A stretch of DNA of 64,000 nucleotides from JAVKFF01 sp040226215 (lineage in GTDB: Bacteria > Pseudomonadota > Alphaproteobacteria > DSM-16000 > Inquilinaceae): assembly GCA_040226215.1 (NCBI GenBank), contig JAVKFF010000231.1, positions 53,112-117,111 on the forward strand, in the 5' to 3' direction. The position numbers were made by a program, and so were the translations under genes. Positions within the stretch are counted from its first letter, which is position 1; every line of letters starts with the position of its first letter. The notes under the pieces were generated by a model. That model did no database searches and was not told the DNA's origin. It worked only from the letters and a program-made list of their open reading frames with translations. This document shows positions 1 to 9,315 of this stretch, in pieces.

Positions 1-3000
1 GCCTTCCAGAGGCTGTTGGATGCGATGCCGCCGGACACTGGCACAGCCTTCATCCTGGTTCAGCATCTCGATCCGACGCACCAGAGCATGATGGTGGATC
101 TGCTCTCCAGCCACACGTCGATGACCGTGCTTCAAGCCGCGGATGGCATGCCGATCGTTCCCGACAGGGTCTATGTGATTCCGCCTGGCGTCTACCTGTC
201 GGTTCGCGACCGATCCCTTCGTCTGACGGAACCGCGGAACCGTCACGGCTCCCGCCTGCCGTTCGACTTCCTGCTGCACTCGCTCGCCGCCGAATTTGGG
301 CCGCACGCCGCCGGCATCGTTCTCTCCGGCACCGGCGCGGATGGCAGCGTCGGGTTGCGATCCCTCAAGGACGCGGGCGGCCTGGTCATCGTCCAAGACC
401 CCGCCGAGGCGGATTATGACGGCATGCCGCGCAGCGCCATCGCAACGGGCACGGTCGATCAGATCCTGCCGGTGGCCAGGATGCCGGAGGCGCTGGTCCG
501 CCTTCGCCGGAGCCTGCCGCGCGCGCGCCCGGTCGACGACGATGCCACGCCGCCGCAGGATGCGCCGGCGGACTGGCTGACAGCGATCGTCGGCATTCTG
601 CACGACCAGACCCTTTACGACTTCACGCAGTACAAGCGCGGCACGCTACAGCGCCGGATCGAACGGCGGATGGCGATGGCCGAGATCGCCACGAAGGATA
701 TCGGAACCTACCTTGAACGGCTGCGCGATGATCAGGGCGAACGCGACCTCCTCGCCAAGGATCTGCTGATCAACGTCACCGGGTTCTATCGCGATCCCAA
801 GGTCTTCGACCTGCTGGCGACGGAGGTGATTCCGGGCCTGGTTGCGAGCCACCCTGCCGAAGATGCCTTGCGTGTCTGGGTGGCCGGCTGCAGCACGGGA
901 GAGGAAGTCTATTCCCTGGCGATGCTGCTGATGGAGCAGATCACGGCGACGAGGCAGCGTGTCAAGCTGCAGATCTTCGCATCCGACGTCGACCCGGATG
1001 CCGTGGCGACGGCGCGCGAAGGACACTATCCCGGGACCATCGAGGCCGATGTCTCGAGCGACCGCCTTGCCCGCTTCTTTGTCCGGGAAGCCGATGGCTA
1101 CAGGGTGACGCCCGAACTTCGCGCGACGGTCGTCTTCACGGTGCAGGACCTGCTGAGCGATCCGCCATTCTCCCGCATCGATCTGATTTCGTGCCGCAAT
1201 CTTCTGATCTATCTGCAGCCGGAAGCGCAGGCGAAGGCCATCTCGCTATTCCATTTCGCGTTGCGCGAGGGAGGGCTGCTCCTGCTCGGCAACGCCGAAA
1301 CGATCGGTCATTCCGATGACCGGTTCGAAGTCGTCAGCGACTCCGGTCGTCTGTTCCGGCATGTCGGTCGACGCCGGCCGGGGGGGGGCGGTTTCCTTAT
1401 GCGACCGGACGGCGTTACCAGGGCCGCCCAGATCGGATCGGGGACGGTGCCGTCCCGCCTCAGCGCCCTGACCGAGCTGAGCCAGCGCCTGGTGGTGGCG
1501 CGCCACGCTCCGGCGACGACCCTGGTGAGCCCCGCGCATGAATGTCTCTACACTCTGGGGCCGATCGACACCTATCTGCGTGTTGGTGCCGGACAGCCGA
1601 CAAACGATGTACTCGTCATGGCACGGGAGGGCGTGCGCGCCAGACTTCGCATGGCGATCGACAAGGCGATCGCCGAAGACGGCCCCGTCTCGATTACCGG
1701 TGGCCGGCTACGCCACAATGGCGAAACGCTCGCCTTCCGCATCGATGCGGAGCCGGTGATCTGCGACGGCGAGACCCTGCTTCTGATCTGCTTCCTCGAG
1801 GAGCGGGGTTCGCGTACGCGGCGGACGCGCAAGGCTGACTCGGTGCGCAGCGAGCGTGAGGTCGAACTGCAGGAGGAACTCGACGCCACCAGGCTGGAGT
1901 TGGAAGGCGTCGTTCGCGACCTCGAGCGGTCGGTCGATACCCAGAAGGTCATCGCCGAGGAGACGCTGTCGATCAACGAGGAGTTCCAGGCGACCAACGA
2001 GGAACTGCTGACCTCCAAGGAGGAACTCCAGTCCCTGAACGAGGAACTCACCGCGCTGAACAGCCAGTTGCAGGAGACGCTGGAGCGCGAGCGCACGGTG
2101 TCCGACGACCTGCAAAACATCCTCTTCAGCACCGATGCGGCAACGCTGTTTCTCGACGCGGACCTGAACATCCGCTTCTTCACACCGACCATCCAGGCGC
2201 ATTTTCATGTCATTCCCGGCGACATCGGACGTCCGATCGCCGATCTCAGCTCGCTGAACGCGGATCGCACGCTGCTGGACGACGCCCGCGAAGTGCTCGG
2301 CAGCCACCAACCGACGGAGCGTGAGATCGAGACGCGGGACGGCGTCTGGCATATCCGCCGGATCCTCCCCTATCGCTCACGCGACGAGTCCGTGGGCGGC
2401 GTCGTGGTGACCTTCACCGACATCACCGAGCTGAAGCAGACGGCGGAGGCGCTGCAGAAGGCCCGGCGCATTGCCGAACAGGCCGATCTCGCCAAGTCGC
2501 GCTTTCTCGTCGCGGCCAGCCACGATCTGCGCCAGCCGCTGCAGGCGCTTGCCCTGATACAGGGCCTGCTGGCCGACACGGTGAAGGGAGAGGATGAAAA
2601 GAAGCTGGTGGCCCGGCTCGGCCAGACCAGCGCGGCGATGACGGCCATGCTGGACACGCTGCTCGATCTCAACCGGATCGAGGCCGGTGTCGTGCGCACC
2701 GAGATCGGTGCGATCGAGGTTGGCGCGGTGTTCGAGCGATTGCGCGAGGAGTTCACTTTCCTCGCCAGCGCGCAAGGATCGGTGCTTCGGATCGTGCCGT
2801 GCCGCCAGCGGATCATGAGCGACCCTGCCCTGCTGGAGCAGATGCTCCGCAATCTGCTGTCCAACGCGGTGCGTTATACGGCGCATGGCAAGATCTTGCT
2901 GGGCTGCCGGCGACGTGGCCAGCAACTGTCGATCGAAGTGTGGGACACCGGGATCGGCATTCCCGAGCATGAGACGCAGCGAATATCCGAGGAGTTCTTC

Positions 3001-4269
3001 CAGATCGACAATCCCGCGCGCGAGCGGGGCGGCGGTCTCGGACTGGGCCTGTCCATCGTCCAGCGCTCCGCCCATCTGCTCGGCCACAAGATCGAGGTGC
3101 GCTCCAAGCCCGGTCACGGCTCGGTCTTCGCCATCGTCGTCAGCGGCGCATCCGAGCTGGCGGAAGGGCCGGCAGCGCCAGTCCCGACCAGTCCTGGCCA
3201 TGCCGTCGACACCGGAAACGCCGTGGTCCTCATCGTCGAGGACGATCCCGACATCCGTGAGTTGCTTGTCCAGTCCCTGAGTTCGGATGTCGTGCGCGTG
3301 GTCGTTACCACAAGTAGTGACGGTGCGCTGCGCGCAGTGCGCGAACAGGCGGTCCGGCCCGACATCATCGTCACCGACTACAACCTGCCCAATGGCATGA
3401 ACGGACTGCGGCTGGCGAACCGGGCGCGTGAGATGCTCGGCAGCCGGGTGCCGGTCATCATCCTCACCGGTGACGTCTCGGCCGAAAGTCTCGCCGCAAT
3501 CGCCGATGAGGATGTCACGCGGCTCAGCAAACCGGTGAAGCTCGAGGACCTGACACAAGCCGTTCACCGCCTGCTGTTCCAGGTCGGGCGCGAAGCCCGC
3601 ACGCCCGGGTCACAGGCGCTTGGCCGATCCGAGGTGTCCGACAGTCCGATCATCTATGTCGTCGACGACGATTCCAGCGTCTGCAGGGAGATTGGCCACA
3701 CGCTGGAATCGGTCGGCTGGACGGTCGAGACCTTTCCAAGCGCCGAGACCTTCCTGGCGGCCTTTCGGCCCGGTCGTGTCGCCTGTCTGTTGATCGACGA
3801 ACTGCTGCCCGGAATGGACGGAATGGCGTTGTTGAACCACCTGGCGGGCGTCGACGACAGGCTGACGAAGGTCATGATCACCGGTTACGGGAATGTCGAC
3901 ATGGCGGTCCGGGCGATGAAGTCGGGCGCGCTGGACTTCATCGAGAAGCCGATCGAGCGCTCGGCACTGATCGCCAGCGTCGAACGGGCGCTGGCGCAAT
4001 CGGTCGGCGGCGACAAGCGCCTGGCCGTGCAGCGGGAGGCGGAAAAGGTCGTGTCGGCACTGACGCCGCGGCAGCGTGAGATCTTCTCCCTGATCGTCAG
4101 GGGCACCCCCAACAAGATCATCGCGGCGGACCTCCAGCTCAGCCAGCGCACGGTGGAAAACCACCGAGCCGCGATCATGAAGAAGACGGGCGCGAAGACC
4201 CTGCCAGACCTGGTGCGTCTGTCCCTCTCCGCCTCCCGCAGTCAGGTCGCTGACAAGGGCGATAGCTGA
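1..4269 (+). CDS. CheB-CheR-PAS-histidine kinase-REC-REC-LuxR fusion, 5' truncated
   Basis: The reading frame is open from base 1, so the start and the CheB catalytic serine lie outside the window. Counting codon 1 at base 1, a CheB methylesterase part keeps His22 (VQHLDP) and Asp114 (GTGADG). A CheR methyltransferase follows (about 190-460, SAM motif GCSTGEE near 294), then a long Glu-rich coiled coil (617-703), a PAS domain, a HisKA box (SHDLRQP, His841), an HATPase (N box near 951, DTGIGIP near 982), a receiver (Asp1126) and a FixJ-like half with a second receiver (Asp1266) plus a LuxR HTH (1354-1410). It probably senses a signal, autophosphorylates and controls transcription from one polypeptide. 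Signal and targets are unknown. The nearby ECF sigma factor hints at stress regulation, which is inference. Confidence 0.93.
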   Translation, partial: AFQRLLDAMPPDTGTAFILVQHLDPTHQSMMVDLLSSHTSMTVLQAADGMPIVPDRVYVIPPGVYLSVRDRSLRLTEPRNRHGSRLPFDFLLHSLAAEFGPHAAGIVLSGTGADGSVGLRSLKDAGGLVIVQDPAEADYDGMPRSAIATGTVDQILPVARMPEALVRLRRSLPRARPVDDDATPPQDAPADWLTAIVGILHDQTLYDFTQYKRGTLQRRIERRMAMAEIATKDIGTYLERLRDDQGERDLLAKDLLINVTGFYRDPKVFDLLATEVIPGLVASHPAEDALRVWVAGCSTGEEVYSLAMLLMEQITATRQRVKLQIFASDVDPDAVATAREGHYPGTIEADVSSDRLARFFVREADGYRVTPELRATVVFTVQDLLSDPPFSRIDLISCRNLLIYLQPEAQAKAISLFHFALREGGLLLLGNAETIGHSDDRFEVVSDSGRLFRHVGRRRPGGGGFLMRPDGVTRAAQIGSGTVPSRLSALTELSQRLVVARHAPATTLVSPAHECLYTLGPIDTYLRVGAGQPTNDVLVMAREGVRARLRMAIDKAIAEDGPVSITGGRLRHNGETLAFRIDAEPVICDGETLLLICFLEERGSRTRRTRKADSVRSEREVELQEELDATRLELEGVVRDLERSVDTQKVIAEETLSINEEFQATNEELLTSKEELQSLNEELTALNSQLQETLERERTVSDDLQNILFSTDAATLFLDADLNIRFFTPTIQAHFHVIPGDIGRPIADLSSLNADRTLLDDAREVLGSHQPTEREIETRDGVWHIRRILPYRSRDESVGGVVVTFTDITELKQTAEALQKARRIAEQADLAKSRFLVAASHDLRQPLQALALIQGLLADTVKGEDEKKLVARLGQTSAAMTAMLDTLLDLNRIEAGVVRTEIGAIEVGAVFERLREEFTFLASAQGSVLRIVPCRQRIMSDPALLEQMLRNLLSNAVRYTAHGKILLGCRRRGQQLSIEVWDTGIGIPEHETQRISEEFFQIDNPARERGGGLGLGLSIVQRSAHLLGHKIEVRSKPGHGSVFAIVVSGASELAEGPAAPVPTSPGHAVDTGNAVVLIVEDDPDIRELLVQSLSSDVVRVVVTTSSDGALRAVREQAVRPDIIVTDYNLPNGMNGLRLANRAREMLGSRVPVIILTGDVSAESLAAIADEDVTRLSKPVKLEDLTQAVHRLLFQVGREARTPGSQALGRSEVSDSPIIYVVDDDSSVCREIGHTLESVGWTVETFPSAETFLAAFRPGRVACLLIDELLPGMDGMALLNHLAGVDDRLTKVMITGYGNVDMAVRAMKSGALDFIEKPIERSALIASVERALAQSVGGDKRLAVQREAEKVVSALTPRQREIFSLIVRGTPNKIIAADLQLSQRTVENHRAAIMKKTGAKTLPDLVRLSLSASRSQVADKGDS

Positions 4270-4852
4270 CCTGACGGACGGCACCCTTTCGGGGGAAAAT
4301 CGCCCGCTCTTTAGTAATCTGACGCATCTGCCCGCACCCCCTGAAGCGCGGGATGCTTCCGCCGATCGCTCGCCCGGGCCCGGCGCCGGGAGCGACAGGG
4401 CAGGGCAGACGAGGGCCGACCTGCCGGCGCCGCATGGTCGGGTCTCTACCTGATGTGAGTAGATTCCGATGCTCCCCGGCTACCCCGTTACTTTGTTACA
4501 TTGGCATCACTGAGCGCGGAAGGAGATTGCCAAGAACAGGCATCGTTCTCCGCCGCGACGATAGAGGTGATATTTGCCGCCAAGCAGGCAACGAGAAGCG
4601 TCCTTGGCGGTCCCGGGAATACTGCGGAGGGAAGATCCAGAAGGTTTAGGCACCGATACCGACACCGAATACCGCGACCCGAGAAGTGGGCGCGGTCGTG
4701 GATCCGGCGCGCTCGTGGCGCGCGCCGTGGAGGCGCCCGGAGTATGATCAACAGTTTGATCGGGGGACCGGGCGCCTCCTCTTTTTTTCGCAAGGCGCGC
4801 CGGATGTCCGGCGAACCATGAAGCATGTGGGCATAGCCCGAAGGCGAACGTC
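4270..4852. other. intergenic region, no convincing protein gene
   Basis: No open frame here has a protein-like composition or a good ribosome site. The right part is rich in hairpins: GGCGCGC pairs with GCGCGCC around 4707-4728, directly before the strong terminator at 4729-4788. This could be the long 3' region of the preceding sensor gene or a small RNA gene ending at that terminator. I found no convincing promoter for a separate RNA. Confidence 0.5.
4729..4788 (+). terminator. strong rho-independent terminator with nested hairpin
   Basis: GGAGGCGCCCGG (4729-4740) pairs perfectly with CCGGGCGCCTCC (4768-4779). Inside the loop GATCAA (4746-4751) pairs with TTGATC (4756-4761). The stem is followed by TCTTTTTTT (4780-4788), so it terminates plus-strand transcription. 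The nearest plus-strand coding sequence ends 460 bases upstream, so it may end a small RNA. Confidence 0.8.
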
Positions 4853-5158
4853 ATGCCATCAGTCCAAGCCGCGTCAACCATCCATGCAGCGGACAGGGCG
4901 GGAGATGTCGGACTGCGGTTCGTCTTCAGTGACGCCCTGATCTCCCTCGATGTCGCGCCCAGCGCGACCTACCAGGATTTAGCGCAGCACCTGTGGCACC
5001 TGTCGCAACGGCACTTCGGCGACACGGTCGCGGTCTACGCGACCATCGAGCCGGAGTTTCCAAGGCTGGGCAATGGCGGGGCGGAAGTCACGGCCTCGAG
5101 CCATTCGTCTCGAACGCCCCCGAAAGGAAAGCGGGGCAGGTGGGCCATGTCGTCGTGA
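4853..5158 (+). CDS. small hypothetical protein, ubiquitin-like-fold type
   Basis: A 101-residue protein that I do not firmly recognise. The middle part (FVFSDALISLDVAPSATYQDLAQHL) looks like small alphaproteobacterial proteins with alternating strands and one helix. The tail after about residue 70 is low in structure and rich in Arg/Ser/Pro. The start is supported by AAGG at 4841-4844, eight bases before ATG. It sits between a terminator and the DUF3309 gene. Function unknown; it could be a chance frame in its last third. Confidence 0.45.
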   Translation: MPSVQAASTIHAADRAGDVGLRFVFSDALISLDVAPSATYQDLAQHLWHLSQRHFGDTVAVYATIEPEFPRLGNGGAEVTASSHSSRTPPKGKRGRWAMSS

Positions 5159-5212
5159 ACAGGCGCACACCGGTGACCGGTCAACATCAAATTTGCAATC
5201 GAGGATGAACAA

Positions 5213-5371
5213 ATGACCTTGGGAACCATACTGATCATCATCGCGGTGATCATCCTGATCGGAGTCCTTCCCGTCTGGCCACACAGCCGGTCGATGGGAT
5301 TCGCCCCCAGCGGCGTGGTCGGGCTCGTGCTGGTCGTCATCCTCGTACTCCTGCTGCTCGGCCGGATCTGA
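5213..5371 (+). CDS. DUF3309 family small membrane protein
   Basis: A 52-residue protein made of two hydrophobic helices joined by the loop VWPHSRSMGFAPSG, ending LLLLGRI. This is the layout of DUF3309, a short proteobacterial membrane protein family of unknown function. GAGG at 5201-5204 lies eight bases before the ATG. Genes of this family are often near stress-response loci, which fits the sigma factor downstream; that link is an inference from context. Confidence 0.85.
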   Translation: MTLGTILIIIAVIILIGVLPVWPHSRSMGFAPSGVVGLVLVVILVLLLLGRI

Positions 5372-5649
5372 CACGAGTGAGAACGGAGCCGCTGCTCCAG
5401 CAAAGCGAGAATTCGCGACCATGTCCAAGGACACGCTGCGTCATTTCCCAAGATCGCCACGCAATGACGAGCGACCCTCTGAACAATCCCAACGCGCTTC
5501 GCAGGATGAGGACATGCCCTCCGATCACGTGCCGTGCATCTCCGGATCGTTCCCGCTGCCCGCCAGCGATAACGGCGCACCTTCGTCGCTTTGGATAAAT
5601 CGCTGGAGAGTCTCGAAGACCTGAAACCGAATGACGTCGGGGAACATAG
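5372..5649. other. intergenic gap before the ECF sigma gene
   Basis: No supported gene or clear hairpin. GGGGAA at 5639-5644 is the probable ribosome site of the following gene. The sequence GGAAC there resembles a -35 box of EcfG-type promoters, but no GTT lies at the proper distance. Confidence 0.4.
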
Positions 5650-6153
5650 ATGGCCCGCGCTGACTTGTACGCGCAGATCGAGGACTTGATACCGCAGTTG
5701 ATGGCCCACGCTCGCCGCATCACCCGCAATGGCGATGGTGCCGAGGACCTGGTTCAGACCAGCCTGGAACGGGGATTGCGCTGTCTTGACCAGTTCAGGC
5801 CTGGCACGAACCTGCGTGCCTGGCTTTTCACCATTCTGAGAAACACGCACATCAACGAGATCCGCCGCGCCCAGCGCTGGCAAGGCAGTGTGGACGCCGG
5901 CGACTGCGAGCACCTGTTTCCCGTCAAGGCGAACCAGGACGCGCATATCGAGCTGGCGGAACTGGCGTGCGCGCTCGAGCGGCTGTCCGACAGTGACCGC
6001 CGTGTGCTGGTCATGGTCGGCGGCCGCGGCCTCAGCTATTTCGAGGCGTCGGCAGAGCTCGACGTCGCCGTCGGCACTGTCCGCTCGCGCCTGTCGCGGG
6101 CGCGCGCCAAACTCTCGGTGATTATGGATTCCGATCGCCGGCTGGCCGCCTGA
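5650..6153 (+). CDS. ECF-type RNA polymerase sigma factor
   Basis: The 167-residue protein has a sigma region 2 at about 10-75 (DLVQTSLERGLRCLDQF, then LRAWLFTILRNTHINEIRR) and a sigma region 4 at about 105-155 (ALERLSDSDRRVLVMV ... GTVRSRLSRARAKL). It lacks sigma regions 1 and 3, as expected for the extracytoplasmic-function group. It directs RNA polymerase to a specific promoter set. It resembles the EcfG/stress type of Alphaproteobacteria, but no NepR or PhyR gene is in the window, so I do not assign EcfG. Confidence 0.93.
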   Translation: MARADLYAQIEDLIPQLMAHARRITRNGDGAEDLVQTSLERGLRCLDQFRPGTNLRAWLFTILRNTHINEIRRAQRWQGSVDAGDCEHLFPVKANQDAHIELAELACALERLSDSDRRVLVMVGGRGLSYFEASAELDVAVGTVRSRLSRARAKLSVIMDSDRRLAA

Positions 6154-6218
6154 CCCACGGCCGCCCGGCCACAATCCGTCCCGGGCGCATCGACGTTTGC
6201 CGCCATATGTCCACGCCA

Positions 6219-7094
6219 TCAGCCCGTCCGCCGCACGCTGACGTCGATCTGCATGCCGCGAAAGGTACCGGCGCCGCGGAAGACGCCGCTGACGGGGAGC
6301 GCCTGCATCTGCGTGCGGGTTGCCGCAACGCGCAGGAGGTTCCGGCCGGCGACGATCTTGTTGGTCGGGTCGAACTCGATCCAGCCGATGCCGGGGATGA
6401 ACACATCGGCCCAGGCATGCGTCGAACCGCCTCCGCGCAGCGCGTCGTCCGCGCCGCTGTCGCTACCCGGATCGTAGAGATAGCCCGTGACGAACCGCGC
6501 TGCGAAGCCGAGGAAGCGCGCCGCCTCCATGAAGAGCACGGCGAAGTCGCGGCAGGTGCCCCGGCCGATGCGGATCGTCTCTGCCGGCGACTGTACGCCG
6601 CGCTCCTCCCGCCGGCCGTAGGCGAACCCGAAATGGATGACGGCGGCGAGGCGATCGAGAATGTCGGTGCTCCTGTCGGGCAGATCCGGCATGGCGGAGC
6701 CGAGCCAGCCCGCGAGCGCCGGACGATCCCCGGGGAACTGACTAGCCTGGAGCGGCGCCAGGTCGATCGACTCGTCGGCGTCGTACTGAACGGGGTAGGA
6801 ACCCGCGTGTCGCGCCAGTCGCGGCAGGGGTTCGTCGAGGCCGTAGCGGCGCACCGTGAGTTCGCTCTCGATGACGAGCTCGTCGGCTGTGCTGTCGAAC
6901 GACAGCAGCGCCACGGAATTGCCGAAGGCATCGAATGCCCACCGCACCTCGGCCGCCGGGCTGAGGGCAAGGCTCGATTCCAGGATGCGCATGTCATGGC
7001 CGTCCCGCGGCCGCAGCATCAGGCGGTGTGGCCCGAACGTCACGGGCTGGTCATAGACATAGCGCGTGCGATGACGGATCCGGAAGGTGGTCAT
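6219..7094 (-). CDS. transglutaminase-like cysteine protease family protein
   Basis: About 291 residues starting at MTTFRIRHRTRYVYD. An upstream in-frame ATG exists, but the N-terminal beta region typical of bacterial transglutaminase-like proteins begins exactly here. The core has Cys (GTCRDF), His (STHAWADVF) and Asp (IEFDPT), the full catalytic triad. No signal peptide is visible, so it is probably cytoplasmic. It is divergent from a second transglutaminase-like gene, with 143 bases between the two starts. The substrate is unknown. Confidence 0.9.
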   Translation of the reverse strand: MTTFRIRHRTRYVYDQPVTFGPHRLMLRPRDGHDMRILESSLALSPAAEVRWAFDAFGNSVALLSFDSTADELVIESELTVRRYGLDEPLPRLARHAGSYPVQYDADESIDLAPLQASQFPGDRPALAGWLGSAMPDLPDRSTDILDRLAAVIHFGFAYGRREERGVQSPAETIRIGRGTCRDFAVLFMEAARFLGFAARFVTGYLYDPGSDSGADDALRGGGSTHAWADVFIPGIGWIEFDPTNKIVAGRNLLRVAATRTQMQALPVSGVFRGAGTFRGMQIDVSVRRTG

Positions 7095-7237
7095 GGGCTT
7101 GGGCCGTGCTGCATGCGGACTCCGATGCATGAAGGCGAAGGCTGCGGGCTCGCACCTCGCACGAGTGAGCGACCGGAACTGGAATCTCCAGTCCGGGCGC
7201 ACGATGTAATGTAGTCACTGGAACACGAAAGGCAGCG

Positions 7238-8125
7238 ATGTTCATTCGCTTCGGCTTCGAAATCGTCATCGACAGCCCTGCACCGACACCGTTCATCCTG
7301 GCGCTTTCGCCGCACCCGTCGGTCGGCGGTCGTGTCGTCGGATCGGCGATCCGGGTGGAGCCGGACGTGACCCTGATGGAGTTCATCGATCCGTTCGGGA
7401 ATCTCCGGACGCGCCTCGTCGCGCCGCCCGGCCCGCTGCGGCTTTGGTCCGATTGCATTATCGAGGACGACGGAGCGCCCGATGTCTTCAACTGGAACGC
7501 GCACCAGCACGAGATCGTCGACCTCCCGCCGGAGACGCTGCCATTCCTGACGGCGAGCCGCTATTGCGACTCCGACGCGCTCATCGATCGCGCCTGGGCG
7601 CTCTTCGGCGGGAGTCCGCCCGGCTGGGCCCGCGTCCAGGCGATCTGCAATTTCGTGCACAATCACATTACCTTCGGCTACAAGTTCGGGCGTCCGACGA
7701 AGACCGCCGGCGAGACATTGCGGGAGGGCACCGGCGTTTGTCGCGACTTTGCCCATCTCGCCATCGCGCTGTGCCGGGCGATGAACATCCCCGCCCGCTA
7801 TACGAGCGGATATCTGGGCGACATCGGCGTCCCACCCTCCGGTCCCGGCGATTTCTGCGCCTGGTTCGAGGTCTTTCTCGCAGGACGCTGGTACACCTTC
7901 GATGCGCGCTACAACACGCCGCGCATCGGCCGCATCCTGATGGTCCGCGGCCGCGACGCCGCCGACGGCGCCATGATGATCTCCTTCGGAAGATATGAAC
8001 TGAGGCGCTTCCGCGTCTGGACGGACGAGGTCACCGGCGTGGCTTCCGGCGACGACCTGACGGCGCTCCTGCAGGAGATGCCCGATACGCCCGCCCTGAC
8101 ACTGGCTTCGGCCGGAACGGCCTGA
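7238..8125 (+). CDS. transglutaminase-like protein with altered catalytic triad
   Basis: 295 residues with an N-terminal beta domain (MFIRFGFEIVIDSPAPTPF) and a transglutaminase core. The nucleophile is present (TGVCRDFAHLAIALCR) and the Asp motif is YTFDARYN, but the usual His-Ala-Trp is replaced by Cys-Ala-Trp (FCAWFEVF). Either another residue takes the role of the histidine or the protein is not a classical enzyme. It is divergent from the gene at 6219-7094, and such pairs commonly occur together in Alphaproteobacteria. Cytoplasmic by lack of a signal peptide. Confidence 0.88.
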   Translation: MFIRFGFEIVIDSPAPTPFILALSPHPSVGGRVVGSAIRVEPDVTLMEFIDPFGNLRTRLVAPPGPLRLWSDCIIEDDGAPDVFNWNAHQHEIVDLPPETLPFLTASRYCDSDALIDRAWALFGGSPPGWARVQAICNFVHNHITFGYKFGRPTKTAGETLREGTGVCRDFAHLAIALCRAMNIPARYTSGYLGDIGVPPSGPGDFCAWFEVFLAGRWYTFDARYNTPRIGRILMVRGRDAADGAMMISFGRYELRRFRVWTDEVTGVASGDDLTALLQEMPDTPALTLASAGTA

Positions 8126-8204
8126 CACGCCGGTGAAGGGGCCCTGAATCTCGAAGCGAAGACCACGATCCGACGGCCGGCTGAAATGCCCAGAGCCCCG
8201 CTCC

Positions 8205-8675
8205 TCAGTGCAGGGAGAGCCTGGCCACCGCCATCGCCGCCAACGCCTGTTCCTTCGCGTGATAGTCGCCCCGGAATGCGCCATCCACCGTGACCTGCCA
8301 GATCCCGTGATTTTCCTGCATCTGAACCCTGCCGGGCTTCAAGGTGGAGCGATCCGGTTGCTGGTGAGTGACTGTGGACACTCTTGGAGAGGTCCCGCGC
8401 GTTCGCAGTTCGGCCGAAGCGGGATTGCTCCCTTCTCCGAGGAGCGTGACGGCACGGATGAATTCCTCGGCGAAATCATCGATGTCCCTGTAGTCGTGCT
8501 CGTGCCGCGTCATCTTCATGGGCTCGACGAAACGGTCCCACAGATGATCGACAAAGCGTGGCTCGGTTCTGGACATATAGGCGATGAGCGACTGAAGCAC
8601 GCGCTCGTGGGCCAGAACGCGTCGTTCCAGTTCGGTGGCTTCGGGCGGCTTCTGCGATGCCGCAGCGCTGGTCAT
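8205..8675 (-). CDS. hypothetical protein, possible C-terminal DUF2188-like part
   Basis: 156 residues. The N-terminal half is a charged helical region (ELERRVLAHERVLQSLIAYM ... RDIDDFAEEFIRAV). A variable linker follows, then a short beta-beta-helix unit (ENHGIWQVTVDGAFRGDYHA KEQALAAM) that resembles DUF2188 proteins. The start overlaps the stop of the upstream small gene by four bases (ATGA), so they are cotranscribed. Function unknown. Confidence 0.65.
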   Translation of the reverse strand: MTSAAASQKPPEATELERRVLAHERVLQSLIAYMSRTEPRFVDHLWDRFVEPMKMTRHEHDYRDIDDFAEEFIRAVTLLGEGSNPASAELRTRGTSPRVSTVTHQQPDRSTLKPGRVQMQENHGIWQVTVDGAFRGDYHAKEQALAAMAVARLSLH

Positions 8676-8866
8676 GACCGGGCCGTCCCGCCGAAGGATT
8701 TCGCGTCGCGCATCGCCTGCGCGATAGCGTCGTCTGCGTTGGTGTAGCGAAACTGGCGATAGTGAAAATAATCGACGGGAACCCTCTCTATTCCATATTT
8801 TGCCAAGGTGTTCTCGATCAGCGGAAGATCATTATTATTATTTTCTTCGATGTCTGGTGAAAGCAT
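8672..8866 (-). CDS. small hypothetical protein
   Basis: 64 residues beginning MLSPDIEENNNNDLPLIENT and containing IERVPVDYFHYRQFRYTN followed by a helix with Asp-Ala-Ile-Ala-Gln-Ala. The ATG at 8866 has an AGGAAGGGA ribosome site upstream; longer frames lack one. It forms a two-gene unit with the next gene through an ATGA overlap. No family recognised. Confidence 0.6.
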   Translation of the reverse strand: MLSPDIEENNNNDLPLIENTLAKYGIERVPVDYFHYRQFRYTNADDAIAQAMRDAKSFGGTARS

Positions 8867-9315
8867 TTTTCTTCGTCCCTTCCTGGACCAGTTTAATTTA
8901 GTATATGTGAGGTGCCGCTCAACTAGATTCAATCGGGATCGCGAGGCCGGATTGGCGCTGGGCATTCTCCTGGATGTCTGTGCGGTGCGTGGACGTACCG
9001 CGAGGGATTCAGCGCCTTGGGCTTCGCCGGACCGGACCGGACGGACAAGCTGACGCAGGCTCACATCCGTCGTAGCCTGGCCTCGACAGGGTGGACGAGC
9101 TCCTCGTCGCCGGAGCCGCCGCCGCCGAACTCGGCACTACAGTCCGAGAGAGGCGGGTCATTGCGCGAACCCTGCACGATCTCGCACGGGAAAAGAATTT
9201 GCAGGGCGGTAGCGCGATCCGGATACCCATATTGCGGGTGACAGCGAACTGAAAATCGGGCGGAGGTGACGGCCGTCATCGGCCGGCCACATGCACTGCC
9301 CGAGAAGGACATCAA
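8867..9315. other. intergenic region between divergent genes
   Basis: Separates the small minus-strand pair from the plus-strand desaturase and should hold both promoters. The part at 8890-8920 is AT-rich compared with its surroundings and is the likely promoter zone for the minus-strand genes. Open frames here have no support. No repeat or terminator seen. Confidence 0.4.

Noticed and set aside
4353..4826. Several overlapping frames of about 100 codons on both strands
   Set aside because: No ribosome sites, no hydrophobic or domain pattern, and they cross the terminator hairpin.
5632..5660. EcfG-type promoter at GGAAC before the sigma gene
   Set aside because: No GTT at 16-17 bases, and the site coincides with the ribosome-binding region.
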